Positions 53,246 to 62,836 of a stretch of 64,000 nt of DNA are shown one piece after another; the first letter of the stretch is position 1, and each line of letters opens with the position of its first letter. Position numbers and translations under genes: made by a program. The stretch is from positions 53,005 to 117,004 of the forward strand of contig JAFEBB010000019.1 in NCBI GenBank assembly GCA_018266075.1, in the 5' to 3' direction. The stretch is from Deltaproteobacteria bacterium (GTDB lineage Bacteria > Myxococcota > Myxococcia > Myxococcales > SZAS-1). Under the pieces are notes generated by a model. That model worked only from the letters and a program-made list of their open reading frames with translations, was not told the DNA's origin and did no database searches.

Positions 53246-55981
53246 TCACGCTCCCTCGGGCGTCACGCGCGGCAGGTCCAGCGTGAACACCGAGCCCACG
53301 CCGGGCGTGCTCTCCAGCTCGATGTCGCCGCCGAGCGCGCGGGCGATGCCGCGGGCGATGTACAGGCCGAGCCCGAGCCCCGCGTAGTTTCGCGACGACA
53401 CCGCGCGCTCGAAGCGCCCGAAGATCGCCGCGCGGCGGTCGGTGGGCACGCCGATGCCGTGGTCGCGCACCAGGAGCCGCGCGCGATCCGGCGAGGCGCT
53501 CACCTCGAGCTCCACCGGCCGGCGCTTGCCGTACTTGATGGCGTTGGAGAGCAGGTTGGCCACCACCTGCTCCAGCCGCGAGCGATCCCACACGCCGATG
53601 ACCGGCCCGGGCGTGCGCAGCGTGACCTCCGAATCCGCGTGCTGCGCCTCGGCGGAGAAGAGCTGCACCACCTCCGCGGCCACCGCCGAGAGATCCACCT
53701 CCTCCAATTCCAGCGCCAGCTTGCGGCCCTCGAGCCGGGTGACGTCGAGCAAGGTGTCGATGAGCTTGCTCAGCCGCAGCTCGTAGCGCTCGGCCGCGCG
53801 CACCAGCTTCGACGCCGCCTCGGGCAGGCTCGGTGCCATGCGCGCCAGCGCCTGCAGTGCCAGCCGCAGCGCGGTGACGGGCGTGCGCAGCTCGTGCGAG
53901 GCCACGGAGAGGAAGTCGTCGCGCATGCCGATCGCGCCCTGGGCTTCGCGGTAGAGCATCGCGCTCTCCAGCGCCATGGCCGCGCGCGAGGCCACCTCTT
54001 CTGCCAAGCGCCGCTCGCCGGGCTCGAACGCCTCGTGGCGGACCAGGCTCAGCGCGCCGAGGCGGTGCTCGCGGGCCTGCAGCGGCACGGTGAGCAGCCA
54101 GCGTCCGCCGAGCGAGCAGAGGATCTCCAGAGACCCAGCGCCGCGCTCGCCCAACGGCGACCAGTTCATGGGGCCTTCGCTGGTGGCCTGCAGATCCACC
54201 AATCGCGAGCGCCCGCTGCGCATGGTCCCCGCGGCCCCGGTCGGTGCCTCGGCATCCGGCTGGATGACCCGGAGCCGCTCCACCAGCATCGCGTGCGAGG
54301 GGTCGGCGTGCGCAGCCGCCACCCGTCGCAGCGCGCCGTCGCTGCTCACGAGATCGATGATGGCGCAGGGCGCGAGCCGCTCAAGCGAGAGCTGGAGCAG
54401 CGTGGACACCAACCGGTCGGCGTCGAGCGAGCCGCCCATGCGGTTGCCGGCCTCGGCGAGGAACTCCCAGTCGCGGCGCTGCTTCTCGGCCTCGGCGCGC
54501 GCGGCCTGCTCCTGCAGCAGGAGGCGCTCGCGCTCCTTGGCGAGCTTGTGCTCGGTGATGTCCCGGAAGAACCAGACGCGCCCGTAGATCTCGCCGGTGG
54601 GGCCCTGCACGGGCGCGCTGTAGCGGTCGACGATGCGCCCGTCGCGCAGGGCGAGCTCGTCGCGGCTGGTGGTGAGCGGCGCGCCGTAGATCGCCTTCAC
54701 CCGGGCCACGAACGACTCCGGGTCGCGCATCTCGCCGGCCACGGCGGCGAGCAGCGGCGCGTCCTCACCTTCGGCCGTGGGATGAAACGGCGGCCGGGTC
54801 ACGTCGAGGAAGCGCCGGTTGAAGAAGAGCACCCGGCCGTCGGGCGAGACCATGAGCACGCCGTCTTGCGAGGCCTCGTTGAGGGCGCGGAGCAGCGCGC
54901 TCTCGCGGGTGAGCGCCTCGCGGGCGCGCTGGAAGCCGGTGACGTCGGTCCAGATGCCCACCACCAGCTGCAGCGTGCCTCGGGCGTCGAAGATGGGGCG
55001 GGCCCGGGCCATCGTCCAGGCGTCCTCGCTCCGCCCCGGCGCCCGCACCCGGATCAGCTGGGCGGGCGGCTCCTGGCCGAGCAACGCCTTGGCCGGAGGA
55101 AGGTCGTCGAAGCGGAGCGGGCCGCCCTGCTCGTCCCAGTACAGGTAGGCCTCGGCGGTCTTTCGCATCGACTCCGTGGACTCGAGCTGCGCGTCGGGCG
55201 TGAGCCCCAGCGCCAGCCGGGCGGCGCGGTTCAAGAAGGTGGTCACGCCGTCGGCCCGCATGATCGTCACCGCGTCGGCCACGGAGTCGAGCACGCCGCG
55301 CAGATCCGAGAGCCGGTGCGGCGCCTCGATGCGGGACCAGAGCTCGGCGGTGATGTCCAGGATCACCGCCCGCGCGCCGCGGCCCTCGGGCACCGCGTGG
55401 ACCTCGAAGCTCTCCTCACCCACGGATCCGACGGCGCGCGCTGCCGAGCCATCGAGGGCGCGCGCGATCGCTTCCTTGAGCCAGGTGGGGCGTGCGTCCG
55501 GCTCCTCGGCCCAGGGCAGGCGCAGGCCGAGCACGTGGCGCAGCTGACCCGCGAGGTCGAGCTGGAGCACGGCTGCGGGCCGGGCGTCGACGAGGTCCTT
55601 GAACGCGCGGGCCCAGCGCTCGCGGCGCGGGCGCAGCACGGTCAGCCCCGTCACGCCGGCGCCGTCGGGCGGGCAGGCGATCCAGCTCTCCAGTCGCACC
55701 ACCCGGTGCGGCGCGAGGCGGGCGCGGTGCAGGCAGTGCCGGGGCGCGAGATCCTCGGCCGCGGCGCGAACCGCCTCCACCAGGCGATCGGCGTCGTCCG
55801 GAATCGCGAGCGCGGCCACCAGCTCCGCGAGCGTGTCCGGCGGCCCGGCGAGCAGCTCGGCGAGCGGGCCGTGCCTGGGCGCGCGCAAGGAGAGCCCGTC
55901 GCCGCCGAGGGTCCAGATGGCCGCCTCGGCCAGCGGCGCCTCGCCGGGTCGCACGCCGGAAGTGGGTTCCGCGGGTCGCAC
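53246..55981 (-). CDS. Sensor histidine kinase with PAS and GAF domains
   Basis: A 911-aa soluble kinase. About 200-330 and 335-460 look like PAS domains (DSVADAVTIMRADGVTTFLNRAA; EASQDGVLMVSPDGRVLFFNRR). About 500-650 is GAF-like. The HisKA phosphoacceptor is SHELRTP (His696), and the ATPase has NLLSNAIKYG (N box), VRDHGIGVP and GLGLGLYIARGIA. There is no transmembrane segment. GTG 55981 has GGGAG seven bases upstream; a GTG at 56029 lacks one. No response regulator is adjacent. Confidence 0.9.
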   Translation of the reverse strand: MRPAEPTSGVRPGEAPLAEAAIWTLGGDGLSLRAPRHGPLAELLAGPPDTLAELVAALAIPDDADRLVEAVRAAAEDLAPRHCLHRARLAPHRVVRLESWIACPPDGAGVTGLTVLRPRRERWARAFKDLVDARPAAVLQLDLAGQLRHVLGLRLPWAEEPDARPTWLKEAIARALDGSAARAVGSVGEESFEVHAVPEGRGARAVILDITAELWSRIEAPHRLSDLRGVLDSVADAVTIMRADGVTTFLNRAARLALGLTPDAQLESTESMRKTAEAYLYWDEQGGPLRFDDLPPAKALLGQEPPAQLIRVRAPGRSEDAWTMARARPIFDARGTLQLVVGIWTDVTGFQRAREALTRESALLRALNEASQDGVLMVSPDGRVLFFNRRFLDVTRPPFHPTAEGEDAPLLAAVAGEMRDPESFVARVKAIYGAPLTTSRDELALRDGRIVDRYSAPVQGPTGEIYGRVWFFRDITEHKLAKERERLLLQEQAARAEAEKQRRDWEFLAEAGNRMGGSLDADRLVSTLLQLSLERLAPCAIIDLVSSDGALRRVAAAHADPSHAMLVERLRVIQPDAEAPTGAAGTMRSGRSRLVDLQATSEGPMNWSPLGERGAGSLEILCSLGGRWLLTVPLQAREHRLGALSLVRHEAFEPGERRLAEEVASRAAMALESAMLYREAQGAIGMRDDFLSVASHELRTPVTALRLALQALARMAPSLPEAASKLVRAAERYELRLSKLIDTLLDVTRLEGRKLALELEEVDLSAVAAEVVQLFSAEAQHADSEVTLRTPGPVIGVWDRSRLEQVVANLLSNAIKYGKRRPVELEVSASPDRARLLVRDHGIGVPTDRRAAIFGRFERAVSSRNYAGLGLGLYIARGIARALGGDIELESTPGVGSVFTLDLPRVTPEGA

Positions 55982-56067
55982 GTCGTGGCTCCCGCGCGAG
56001 CGTCCGCGCGTCGTGTTTACGTTAATCACGCGCGCAGAGCACGCCGGGCCGCCGGGCGGGCGGCGCG

Positions 56068-57261
56068 TCACCCGGGCGTGAAGGTCTCCACCTGCTCGGC
56101 CTTGCCCTTCACGGCCACGGGCGGGAGCGCGCGCCAATGAAAGGCCTCGCCGGCGGCGTCCCGGGTGGAGCGGGTGACCAGCAGCGGGGTGCGGTGCTCC
56201 TTGGTGAGGCCCTCCACGCGCGAGGCCACGTTCACGGCGTCGCCGATGGCGGTGAACTCGCGCCGCGCGTCGGAGCCGATGTCGCCCACCACCGCGTTGC
56301 CGGTGTTGACGCCGATGCCGATGGCCAGCTCCCGCTCGCCGCGCGCGGTGCGACGCGCGTTCAAGCGACCGAGCGCCTCGAGCATGCCCTGGGCACAGCG
56401 CACGGCGCGGGCGGCGTGATCCGGCTGATCCAGCGGCGCGCCGAACCAGGCCATGATCCCGTCGCCGATGAACTTGTCGAGGGTGCCGCCGTGGGCGAAG
56501 AGCACCGTCACCATCTCCTCGTGGTACTCGTTCAGCATCTGTACCACCGCCTGCGCGCTCATCTGCGAGGACTGCTCGGTAAAGCTGCGGATGTCGGAGA
56601 AGAGGATGGTCACCTCGCGGAACTCGGCGGTGCGCGAAGGGCCGCCCGCGAGGATGCGCTGCACCACCGCGGGCGAGAAGTAGCGCTGCAGCGACTCCTG
56701 CTGCACCACGCGCGAGAGCAGCGCCTTGATGCGCTGGGTGAGGTAGAGCGCGATGGCCACGCCGATGGCCACGTTGGTGATCGCCCCGGAGCGCCCGGGC
56801 ATGGGCTCGACGTAGAGCAGCGCGAGTTGCAGGACCACCGCCGTCGCGGCCACGCTGATGAGGTAGCGGAAGCTCAGCGCGTAGAGCGCCACGAACACGA
56901 AGATGAGCGTGTTGGACACCGAGAAGATCGCGGCGTACGTCGCCTCGAGGTGGCCCAGGTGCACCGCGTAGAGCGTGGGCACGAAGAACAGCGGGATGTC
57001 GAGGAGCGGCAGCGCCCACCAGGTCCAGCCCAGGCCGCGCGGGCTGCGGAGCCCGACCACGAGCAGCGCGAGACCAGCCACCAGGTAGCCGCCGTACATC
57101 CACCGGATCCACGTGGGCGTGGGCGTGGCGAGATAGACCGCGACGTTGGCGCCCGCGGCCGCGACCCGCAGCGCGTTGAGCCAGCGCGCGTTGCGCAGGC
57201 GCTCGGCGCGAATCGAGTCGCCGACGGCGTCGCCCGGAACCGATGGATTCACGCTCAACAC
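56068..57261 (-). CDS. Membrane-bound class III adenylate/guanylate cyclase
   Basis: A 397-aa protein with six hydrophobic segments (about 35-190) and a C-terminal cyclase domain (about 215-395): [20 protein letters not shown] carries the first metal Asp, [18 protein letters not shown] the second. [35 protein letters not shown] is the full signature. Unlike the first cyclase in the window, its substrate and catalytic residues look intact. Starts GTG 57261, overlapping the upstream lipoprotein stop; TTG/GTG alternatives exist just downstream. Confidence 0.9.
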   Translation of the reverse strand: MLSVNPSVPGDAVGDSIRAERLRNARWLNALRVAAAGANVAVYLATPTPTWIRWMYGGYLVAGLALLVVGLRSPRGLGWTWWALPLLDIPLFFVPTLYAVHLGHLEATYAAIFSVSNTLIFVFVALYALSFRYLISVAATAVVLQLALLYVEPMPGRSGAITNVAIGVAIALYLTQRIKALLSRVVQQESLQRYFSPAVVQRILAGGPSRTAEFREVTILFSDIRSFTEQSSQMSAQAVVQMLNEYHEEMVTVLFAHGGTLDKFIGDGIMAWFGAPLDQPDHAARAVRCAQGMLEALGRLNARRTARGERELAIGIGVNTGNAVVGDIGSDARREFTAIGDAVNVASRVEGLTKEHRTPLLVTRSTRDAAGEAFHWRALPPVAVKGKAEQVETFTPG

Positions 57262-57524
57262 GAGAAGCTGAAGCCGGTCTCGGGCATGTTGTCACAGGTG
57301 CGGCCTGCGTCGCCGCCGCAGTCGCAGCTCGCGACGGAGGTGGCGCCGTGGGCCTTCACGTAGGCGGTGCACTGGCTGGTGCACGCGTCGACCTGGCTGC
57401 CGGAGAGCGGCGCGCCGTTGCACGTGAAGATGTTCTGGCAGTCGAGCTTGCAGAAGCCTTCACAGGGCGCCGAGCCGCAGCCGGCGAGGACGAGACCTGC
57501 GAGCACCACGAATGCGAACTTCAT
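57255..57524 (-). CDS. Small Cys-rich lipoprotein
   Basis: An 89-aa protein with leader [16 protein letters not shown] (Cys16) and about ten further Cys in a knot-like pattern ([37 protein letters not shown]). GGAGGG lies upstream of the ATG. It overlaps the cyclase gene start, so may be cotranscribed. No function known. Confidence 0.83.
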   Translation of the reverse strand: MKFAFVVLAGLVLAGCGSAPCEGFCKLDCQNIFTCNGAPLSGSQVDACTSQCTAYVKAHGATSVASCDCGGDAGRTCDNMPETGFSFSC

Positions 57525-57582
57525 GGATCACCCTCCGATCCGGAGGATCTTCGCACTCCCACCGGTACCGCAGGGAACCAAC

Positions 57583-58101
57583 TCAGTGCCCCGGCGGCGG
57601 CCGGTTGATCGGCTCCATCGGCGGCGCGCTCTTGCGCTGCATGGCGTTGCAGCGGCAGTGGCCTTCGTCGATCTGGCGCTGCCAGTCGGCGTTCTGGGAG
57701 ACGAGCGGCATCTCCGCGTACGCGCACAGCGACTCGCAGCCCGGCGACGGCGCCGGCCCCACGGATCCGTGGATTAGCCACGCCGCGCCACCCGCCAGCG
57801 CCAGCGCCGCGACGATGAAGACCGCCGTCTGCTTCCAGCCGCGCGAGACCGAAGCCTGCACCGCGCTCGACGGATCCGGCGGGGATGGCGCGGCGCTGTC
57901 GACGAGCTCGGTGGTGCCGCCGCACTTCGGGCAGATGGCGGCGTCGCCGGCGTCGGAACCGCAGCGGGTGCAGCGGCGCAAAGCGACCTCCGAGTCCCGA
58001 CAGCCAGTGTTGCCGCAGGCAGGACGTTGAGCAAGCGAACGGAGATTCGAAGTGGCAGGCGGCGAGGAATCCTGCGCTCGAGAGCCGACGAGGCCAGGCA
58101 A
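57583..58101 (-). CDS. Zinc-ribbon single-pass membrane protein
   Basis: A 172-aa protein: RCTRCGSDAGDAAICPKCGG is a zinc ribbon, a Ser/Pro stretch follows, and one membrane helix lies near 92-112 (TAVFIVAALALAGGAAWLI). Two CxxxC-like features end the C-terminal part (CESLCAYAE, CRCNAM). The TTG start at 58101 is uncertain, since the N-terminal 35 residues are Arg/Ser-rich. No family was recognised. Confidence 0.6.
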   Translation of the reverse strand: MPGLVGSRAQDSSPPATSNLRSLAQRPACGNTGCRDSEVALRRCTRCGSDAGDAAICPKCGGTTELVDSAAPSPPDPSSAVQASVSRGWKQTAVFIVAALALAGGAAWLIHGSVGPAPSPGCESLCAYAEMPLVSQNADWQRQIDEGHCRCNAMQRKSAPPMEPINRPPPGH

Positions 58102-58187
58102 GTTCGCTCCCGCCGATCGACGCTACTGGATCGCGAAAACGATCGAGACGGGCCTCGTGTAGTCTCGGCCTGCGCCGAGGGGGCCGG

Positions 58188-59807
58188 ATGATCTTTTTCA
58201 CCCGCGTGTACGACGAGGGCACGCAGCTGCCCAACCGCGCGCCGCAGTACGTCGCCATCGAATCGGTGGGCGACATGATCTGGTCGGAGTTCGCCCTCGA
58301 TGACGCGGCAGGAGTTGGGCGCCTCCGAGCGCGCTTCCCCGAGGCGGCGGTCGCTTGCTCTCCTGAGCTGAGCCAGGCTGCGGCCGCAGCAGGCCTTCCA
58401 GTGGCAGAGCTGCCGGAGCGCGAGCGAAGGATCGCGGCGGCCGCGGCCGTGCTCGTGCGCCACAGCGCAGAGATGGCCGACGTGGAGCTCTCTCTGCTCA
58501 TCAACCTCCTCGAGGCCCTGGCGCGCCTGGAGAGGTCCGACAGGTGGAAGGAGCCCGCGGCAGCGCCGGTCTTCGAGGTCGTCTGTGCCGAGTTGCAACC
58601 CCACCGGTGGGTGGCGCGGGTGCTTCCACTCCAGCCACCGATGATTGCGCTCTTGCCCCCGGGCGCCACCTACACCATCGAAGGGCCCGGGAAGGTCGAC
58701 TTCGCTACCAGCCAGCGAATCCTCGCGCTGGGCGTGGAGCCACTGACCGGGCGCGCGCGAGGCCTGCTGCAGCGGGCCTTCGGGCTCGACCACGCACCCA
58801 AGCTGATGGTCGTCTTCGGAAACAGGCTGCTCAGCCCCTCCCCGCGCGAAGCGGCGCTGGTTGCGGCCGCGGTGAACGCGCTCGAGGCGCACGATGGAAG
58901 CCCTCAAGTCCTGCGTGCCCACGTCGGCAAGGCCGGCGTGGCGCGGCTCTCCCTCGAGCTCCGTGTGGTCCCGCCGGGTCAGGAGCCCTTCGAGGGCCAG
59001 GCGCTCCCGAGCCAGGCGCCGCCGCGGCAGGTTTCCCTCCGCGAGGCGTTCGAGGCTGGCGCCGCGCGCCAGAATGTCCCGGTCGTCCCTCGTGGCGCGC
59101 CCTGCCCGTGCGGGAGCGGGGAGAAATACAAGCGCTGCCATGGCGCGAATGCGCCGGCCAGCGGGTCCGGGCTGCCCACGGAGGCCGAGCTCGGCGTACT
59201 CGAGAGGCGCCTCTACGAGCTGCTCACGCCGGAAGAACGCGCGCTCGCGCAACAGCAGTATCCTGTGCGCGGCGCCAGCGAGATTGAAGATTTGGCGCGG
59301 TTCTACTTCACCTGGCTGGTGTACCAGTTCCGCCCGCAGGGCACCGAGACCGCGGCCGAGCGGTACCTGCGCATCCACCGCAAGGCCATGGACGTGCGCG
59401 TGCGAACGTACCTGGAGGCGCAGCGCTCAGGGCGCGTCTCGGTCTGGTGCATCCAGGCGGTCGACGACGGCTGGATGCAGCTCGAGGACGCCTTCGGCGC
59501 CGGCACCTTCCGGGTGCGCTGTGGCTCGCTGGAGGGCGCGGAGGCGATCCCACCCGGCTACGCGTTCCTGGGTCGCCTGTTTGCGGTGCCGGGAGAGGTG
59601 GTGCTCAGCGCCCTCCACCCAGACGCTGTCGGACCTGCTGCCGTGGATGCGCTCGTTCGGGACGCGCACGGGGTCATCGAGCGCCTCGGTCTCCCCAGGG
59701 ATCATCTCGCGCAGCCCGAGGCGGACCTCACGCGCCTGCTCCTCAAGCCCTGGCACATGACGATGTCGGAGCCGGTGAAGCTGGAGCTGGTTGACGACGA
59801 GCCGTAG
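58188..59807 (+). CDS. SEC-C motif protein, function unknown
   Basis: A 539-aa soluble protein with a SEC-C zinc-binding motif in the middle (about 310: PCPCGSGEKYKRCHG). SEC-C is the motif at the SecA C-terminus that binds SecB, but many uncharacterised proteins carry it. The N-terminal part has LSLLINLLEALARLERSD; the C-terminal part is a mixed fold. The ATG has GAGGGGGC upstream. It is convergent-free and followed by a TPR protein gene 129 bases later. Confidence 0.83.
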   Translation: MIFFTRVYDEGTQLPNRAPQYVAIESVGDMIWSEFALDDAAGVGRLRARFPEAAVACSPELSQAAAAAGLPVAELPERERRIAAAAAVLVRHSAEMADVELSLLINLLEALARLERSDRWKEPAAAPVFEVVCAELQPHRWVARVLPLQPPMIALLPPGATYTIEGPGKVDFATSQRILALGVEPLTGRARGLLQRAFGLDHAPKLMVVFGNRLLSPSPREAALVAAAVNALEAHDGSPQVLRAHVGKAGVARLSLELRVVPPGQEPFEGQALPSQAPPRQVSLREAFEAGAARQNVPVVPRGAPCPCGSGEKYKRCHGANAPASGSGLPTEAELGVLERRLYELLTPEERALAQQQYPVRGASEIEDLARFYFTWLVYQFRPQGTETAAERYLRIHRKAMDVRVRTYLEAQRSGRVSVWCIQAVDDGWMQLEDAFGAGTFRVRCGSLEGAEAIPPGYAFLGRLFAVPGEVVLSALHPDAVGPAAVDALVRDAHGVIERLGLPRDHLAQPEADLTRLLLKPWHMTMSEPVKLELVDDEP

Positions 59808-59936
59808 CTGACGGTGTTGCAGGTCCTATGGATCGATCTTCTGCTCGGCCAGAAGCGCGTAACGCTCTTTGAGTTGGGGACGGCGTAGGCCGCTCAGGTT
59901 TGAACCGAGCCCGCCAGCGTCGCTACGCTCGGAGCC

Positions 59937-60926
59937 ATGCAGTCGTGCCCGCTCCACCGTGACGTGGTGCTCGAGAGCACCCCCGAGGGACTCCGCTGCT
60001 TCATCTGTGGTGGCGTCATCGAGGCCGTCGAGGTCGACGAGCCGGCCACCAAGATCCTCGAGTTTCGGCGCCCCGCCCCGGCGCGACGCGAAGAGCGCCC
60101 CCTGCGCGAATTCGCCTCCAGCCAGCCCATCCACCCCGAGCTGGAGCGGCACATCCAGGCCCTCTCGGATGCGCTCCGGCTGGACCCCACCGACCCGCGC
60201 ATCGTGCAGGCCCTCGCCGAGACTCTGGAGCAGGCCGGACGTCACGCCGACGCAGCCGACGTCTACTTCCGTCGCGGGCATGCGTGCATGGAGAACGGCC
60301 TGGCCGTGCTGGCGTTGCCGTTCTTGCGACAGGTCCTCAGGCTCGACCCGACCCGCGATGACGCGCGCCGACTCTTGATCGAGGCGTGTTTCGACCAGAG
60401 GCTGCTCGACGAGGTCGTTCGGGAGCTCGAGCAGCTTTGGATCCGGTACCGGATCACGGGTCAACGCGCGAGGTCCTACGAGGCCATGCTGGCGCTGAAG
60501 CTCCTCGAGCCGGAGTTCCAGCCTTCACTTCCCGGCCCCAAAGCGGAGTGGTCTCGTTGCTTCCCCATCCGGTTTGCGGTCCGAGAGCTCCTGCGCAATC
60601 ACGACGTGACGCGGCTGGACATCATCCTCCGCGACGTCGAGTTCATCGGTCGGTATGGGTCCCTCGACTGGGAGGTGCTCGGGAGCTGGGTCGAGTGCCG
60701 GGTCTACGGCGAAGGGCGCGAGGCGATGACCAAGCGCCTCACCCAGCTCCATGCCGACGATCCCGACCACCTGCACTGGATGCTGATGCTCGCCAGGCTG
60801 CTCGACGGGACCGAGCGCCAGGCGGAGGCGGCAGAGCTGTACAAGCGGCTGCTCCCACTCGCGTGTGACGAGGCGTGGCGGTTCGAGCTGGGTGATCGGA
60901 CTGGGCAGCTCGTCCGGCTGAGATGA
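59937..60926 (+). CDS. TPR-containing protein with N-terminal zinc ribbon
   Basis: A 329-aa protein. CPLHRDVVLE..CFICGG near the N-terminus is a short CxxH/CxxC zinc knuckle. From about 60, tetratricopeptide-like repeats follow (SDALRLDPTDPRIVQALAETLEQAGRHADAADVYFRRG; LAVLALPFLRQVLRLDPTRDDA; ARLLDGTERQAEAAELYKRLLP). An adaptor or scaffold role is likely. It follows the SEC-C gene on the same strand and may act with it. Confidence 0.83.
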   Translation: MQSCPLHRDVVLESTPEGLRCFICGGVIEAVEVDEPATKILEFRRPAPARREERPLREFASSQPIHPELERHIQALSDALRLDPTDPRIVQALAETLEQAGRHADAADVYFRRGHACMENGLAVLALPFLRQVLRLDPTRDDARRLLIEACFDQRLLDEVVRELEQLWIRYRITGQRARSYEAMLALKLLEPEFQPSLPGPKAEWSRCFPIRFAVRELLRNHDVTRLDIILRDVEFIGRYGSLDWEVLGSWVECRVYGEGREAMTKRLTQLHADDPDHLHWMLMLARLLDGTERQAEAAELYKRLLPLACDEAWRFELGDRTGQLVRLR

Positions 60927-60953
60927 AACCCACGCTCGTCCAGGGGCTGTGCT

Positions 60954-61151
60954 TCATCGCGCCTCGAAGATCTTGCCAAGCGTTCCCAGTTCAAGGTGCT
61001 CGAGAAGCCCGTCGACACCTAGAACCCGAGCAAACTCCGGCGCACCAGCCAGCTCGAGGTGCTTCCGAAGACGGTCGTCATTTGAGATCAGGACGGTGTC
61101 GGGAAGCATCAGCGCCGAAACGAGTCGGAAGTCGCTGGCGTCACCACGCCT
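60954..61151 (-). pseudogene. C-terminal remnant of a PIN-domain protein
   Basis: The frame ends GKIFEAR and includes GDASDFRLVSALMLPDTVLISNDDRLRKHLEL, the typical C-terminal half of PIN ribonucleases (an Asp, an alternating hydrophobic strand LISND, then a helix). The N-terminal half with the other acidic residues is not present upstream in any joined frame. So it is probably a broken toxin-type nuclease. It occupies the only coding-like part of the 333-bp gap 60927-61259. Confidence 0.4.
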
Positions 61152-61259
61152 ACCTCGGCCTCTCGGGTTGTATGGATTGCCGCCAGTCACTGACAGGCGG
61201 TGGAACCAAGGCGGTGGTGGCAAGTTGAGCAGATTCCTGCAGCCTGGCTGGGGGAGCCA

Positions 61260-61763
61260 ATGCCGACGACCGCAGAAATCCTCACCGACGTCGTGGTGCG
61301 CAATGCGCTCGCAACTTTGGCAAAGCGCGGCACTCCAGCGGCCGAGCGCATCGCCAGGCAGCTCGAGGACGTGCACGCCGCCGCGAACGAGACCTTCCGC
61401 CTCGACGAGGAGCGCTTCGCCCGCATGAAGCTCGCCGACCTCGAGAAGCTCAACAGCACCGCCCTCGACGCGATCCACACCGAGGCGCTCACGGTCCTCG
61501 AGAAGCACGGGGTCGCCAACGCTCGGAGCCTGAAGCCAGTGAAGGCGTGGCACGCGTTCCGAGACCTCCCGACCCTCACCGCGGGCGACTGGTTGATCAA
61601 GGACCTGCTGGAGCGGTTCGCCTTCAACGCGACCAACCTGGCCGACCTCATCAACCGCACGGCCTGGAGGGACGAGTGCAAGAAGCGCTCGGGGCTGGTC
61701 CAGCTCGCGGCCGACGAGTGCGGCTGCGCCGTCGAAGACTTCCTCCCGCCCAAGGCGAAGTGA
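61260..61763 (+). CDS. Helical protein of unknown function, first gene of PhaR-like pair
   Basis: A 167-aa mostly helical protein with segments LEDVHAAANETFRLDEERFARMKLADLEKLNS and LIKDLLERFAFNATNLADLINRTAWRDECKK. GGGAG lies five bases upstream of the ATG. It is followed by a PhaR-like gene that overlaps its stop (TGATG), so the two are cotranscribed. It could be a granule-bound phasin or a regulator partner; that is a guess from position only. Confidence 0.68.
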   Translation: MPTTAEILTDVVVRNALATLAKRGTPAAERIARQLEDVHAAANETFRLDEERFARMKLADLEKLNSTALDAIHTEALTVLEKHGVANARSLKPVKAWHAFRDLPTLTAGDWLIKDLLERFAFNATNLADLINRTAWRDECKKRSGLVQLAADECGCAVEDFLPPKAK

Positions 61764-62071
61764 TGCGCCTGCGCCGCCACGCCAACCGCACGCTCTTCGA
61801 CCCCGAGATGAAGCGCCAGGTGACGCTCGATGAGGTGGCGCGCGCCGTGCGCGGCGGAGAGCAGCTCAACGTCACCCAAGCCGAGGGGGACAAGGACGTC
61901 ACCGGCCTGGTGCTCCTCCAGCTCCTTCAGATGGAGGCGGCGCGTGGCGCGGAGCTCCCGACCGAGCTGCTGCTGGAGGGCCTTCGCTCGGTGATGGCGA
62001 CACGGCGACCTTCATCCGTGCTGAAGCAGCTCGAAGAGGAGCTGATCGCCTCGGCGACCAAGGTGAAGTAG
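61763..62071 (+). CDS. PhaR-like polyhydroxyalkanoate regulator, N-terminal domain
   Basis: A 102-aa protein matching the DNA-binding N-terminal domain of the PHA granule regulator PhaR: RRHANRTLFDPEMKRQVTLDEVARAV (family: ++ypNRrLYDte...vTL.el...) then DVTGLVLLQLLQMEA (EDiT..vL.qil.e.E). In the family this domain binds PHA and DNA. The usual C-terminal phasin-like part is replaced by a short helix. No PHA synthase gene is in the window. Start overlaps the upstream stop by one base. Confidence 0.72.
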   Translation: MRLRRHANRTLFDPEMKRQVTLDEVARAVRGGEQLNVTQAEGDKDVTGLVLLQLLQMEAARGAELPTELLLEGLRSVMATRRPSSVLKQLEEELIASATKVK

Positions 62072-62081
62072 GCCGCGGCAG

Positions 62082-62432
62082 CTAGAGAGCCTGACCGATG
62101 TAGATGTCATTGCCGTCCGGATCCCGTACCGCTGCCTCGCGCATTCCGTACTCGCTGCGGTCCTGCGGCACTGCGGCGAGGGCCTGCCCCGCAGCTTCTA
62201 TCTGGGCGGCGTAAGCATCGACACCCGACGCAAGGCGCAGATGGCAGGCACTCTTCCCGGCCGGCTTCGTGCCTGCGCGGACAAGGACGATCGTCGCCGC
62301 GCCAATGCTCACCCCAGCGTAGTCGCTGCCATGAAAGGCCACGTTGAACCCGAGGACCTTAACGTACCAATCGACTGAGCGGGCCACGTCGTTCACGAAG
62401 AAACTTGGCGCGACGGATTCGACGGCCGGCAT
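62082..62432 (-). CDS. VOC-family (glyoxalase/bleomycin resistance) protein
   Basis: A 116-aa single-domain VOC protein: PSFFVNDVARSVDWYVKVLGF opens the fold, and the end RDPDGNDIYIGQAL carries the typical PDGN turn and metal-adjacent segment. The usual metal His/Glu positions cannot be fully assigned from this view. Antibiotic or toxin binding, or an isomerase role, is possible. Convergent with the PhaR-like gene. Confidence 0.88.
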   Translation of the reverse strand: MPAVESVAPSFFVNDVARSVDWYVKVLGFNVAFHGSDYAGVSIGAATIVLVRAGTKPAGKSACHLRLASGVDAYAAQIEAAGQALAAVPQDRSEYGMREAAVRDPDGNDIYIGQAL

Positions 62433-62509
62433 GGAGAAGCCCCTTGGTGACCAAGCGCAAGTGATCGCGCTTCGGATTCCAATCTACTCCGACATGGCTG
62501 ACGCTACGC

Positions 62510-62707
62510 TCAGGCCCCCGGCCTCTTCCACCCCAACGCCTCGCTGGCGATCCCGTGCACCTTCTGACCTCGCGGCGACGTGAGCTCGTCCGTCTCGTCG
62601 TGCACCCTGACGAGCGCATGCTTGAGGCGGCGAATCTCGGCCCAGCACTCTTCCCGCGACATCGGCAGCTTCTCGGGCTGCTGGTCCCACCACGTGGCGT
62701 CGGGCAT
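62510..62707 (-). CDS. Small hypothetical protein
   Basis: A 65-aa protein, MPDATWWDQQPEKLP then a helix SREECWAEIRRLKHALVRVHDETDEL and a short tail. Charged coiled-coil-like helix and sensible codon use make it plausible, but there is no homologue I can name and no clear Shine-Dalgarno site. A spurious frame cannot be excluded. Confidence 0.45.
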   Translation of the reverse strand: MPDATWWDQQPEKLPMSREECWAEIRRLKHALVRVHDETDELTSPRGQKVHGIASEALGWKRPGA

Positions 62708-62836
62708 ACCCTGAAGCTAGCGCGCGTCGGTGACAGCGACCGACGATGCGCTACCTGTTGTAGTGCTCGGCGCATCCGCCACCAACTGTGCCGCATCGAG
62801 TGATCCCAACCCGCTCAGCGGTGGCGGCGTTGAGCG

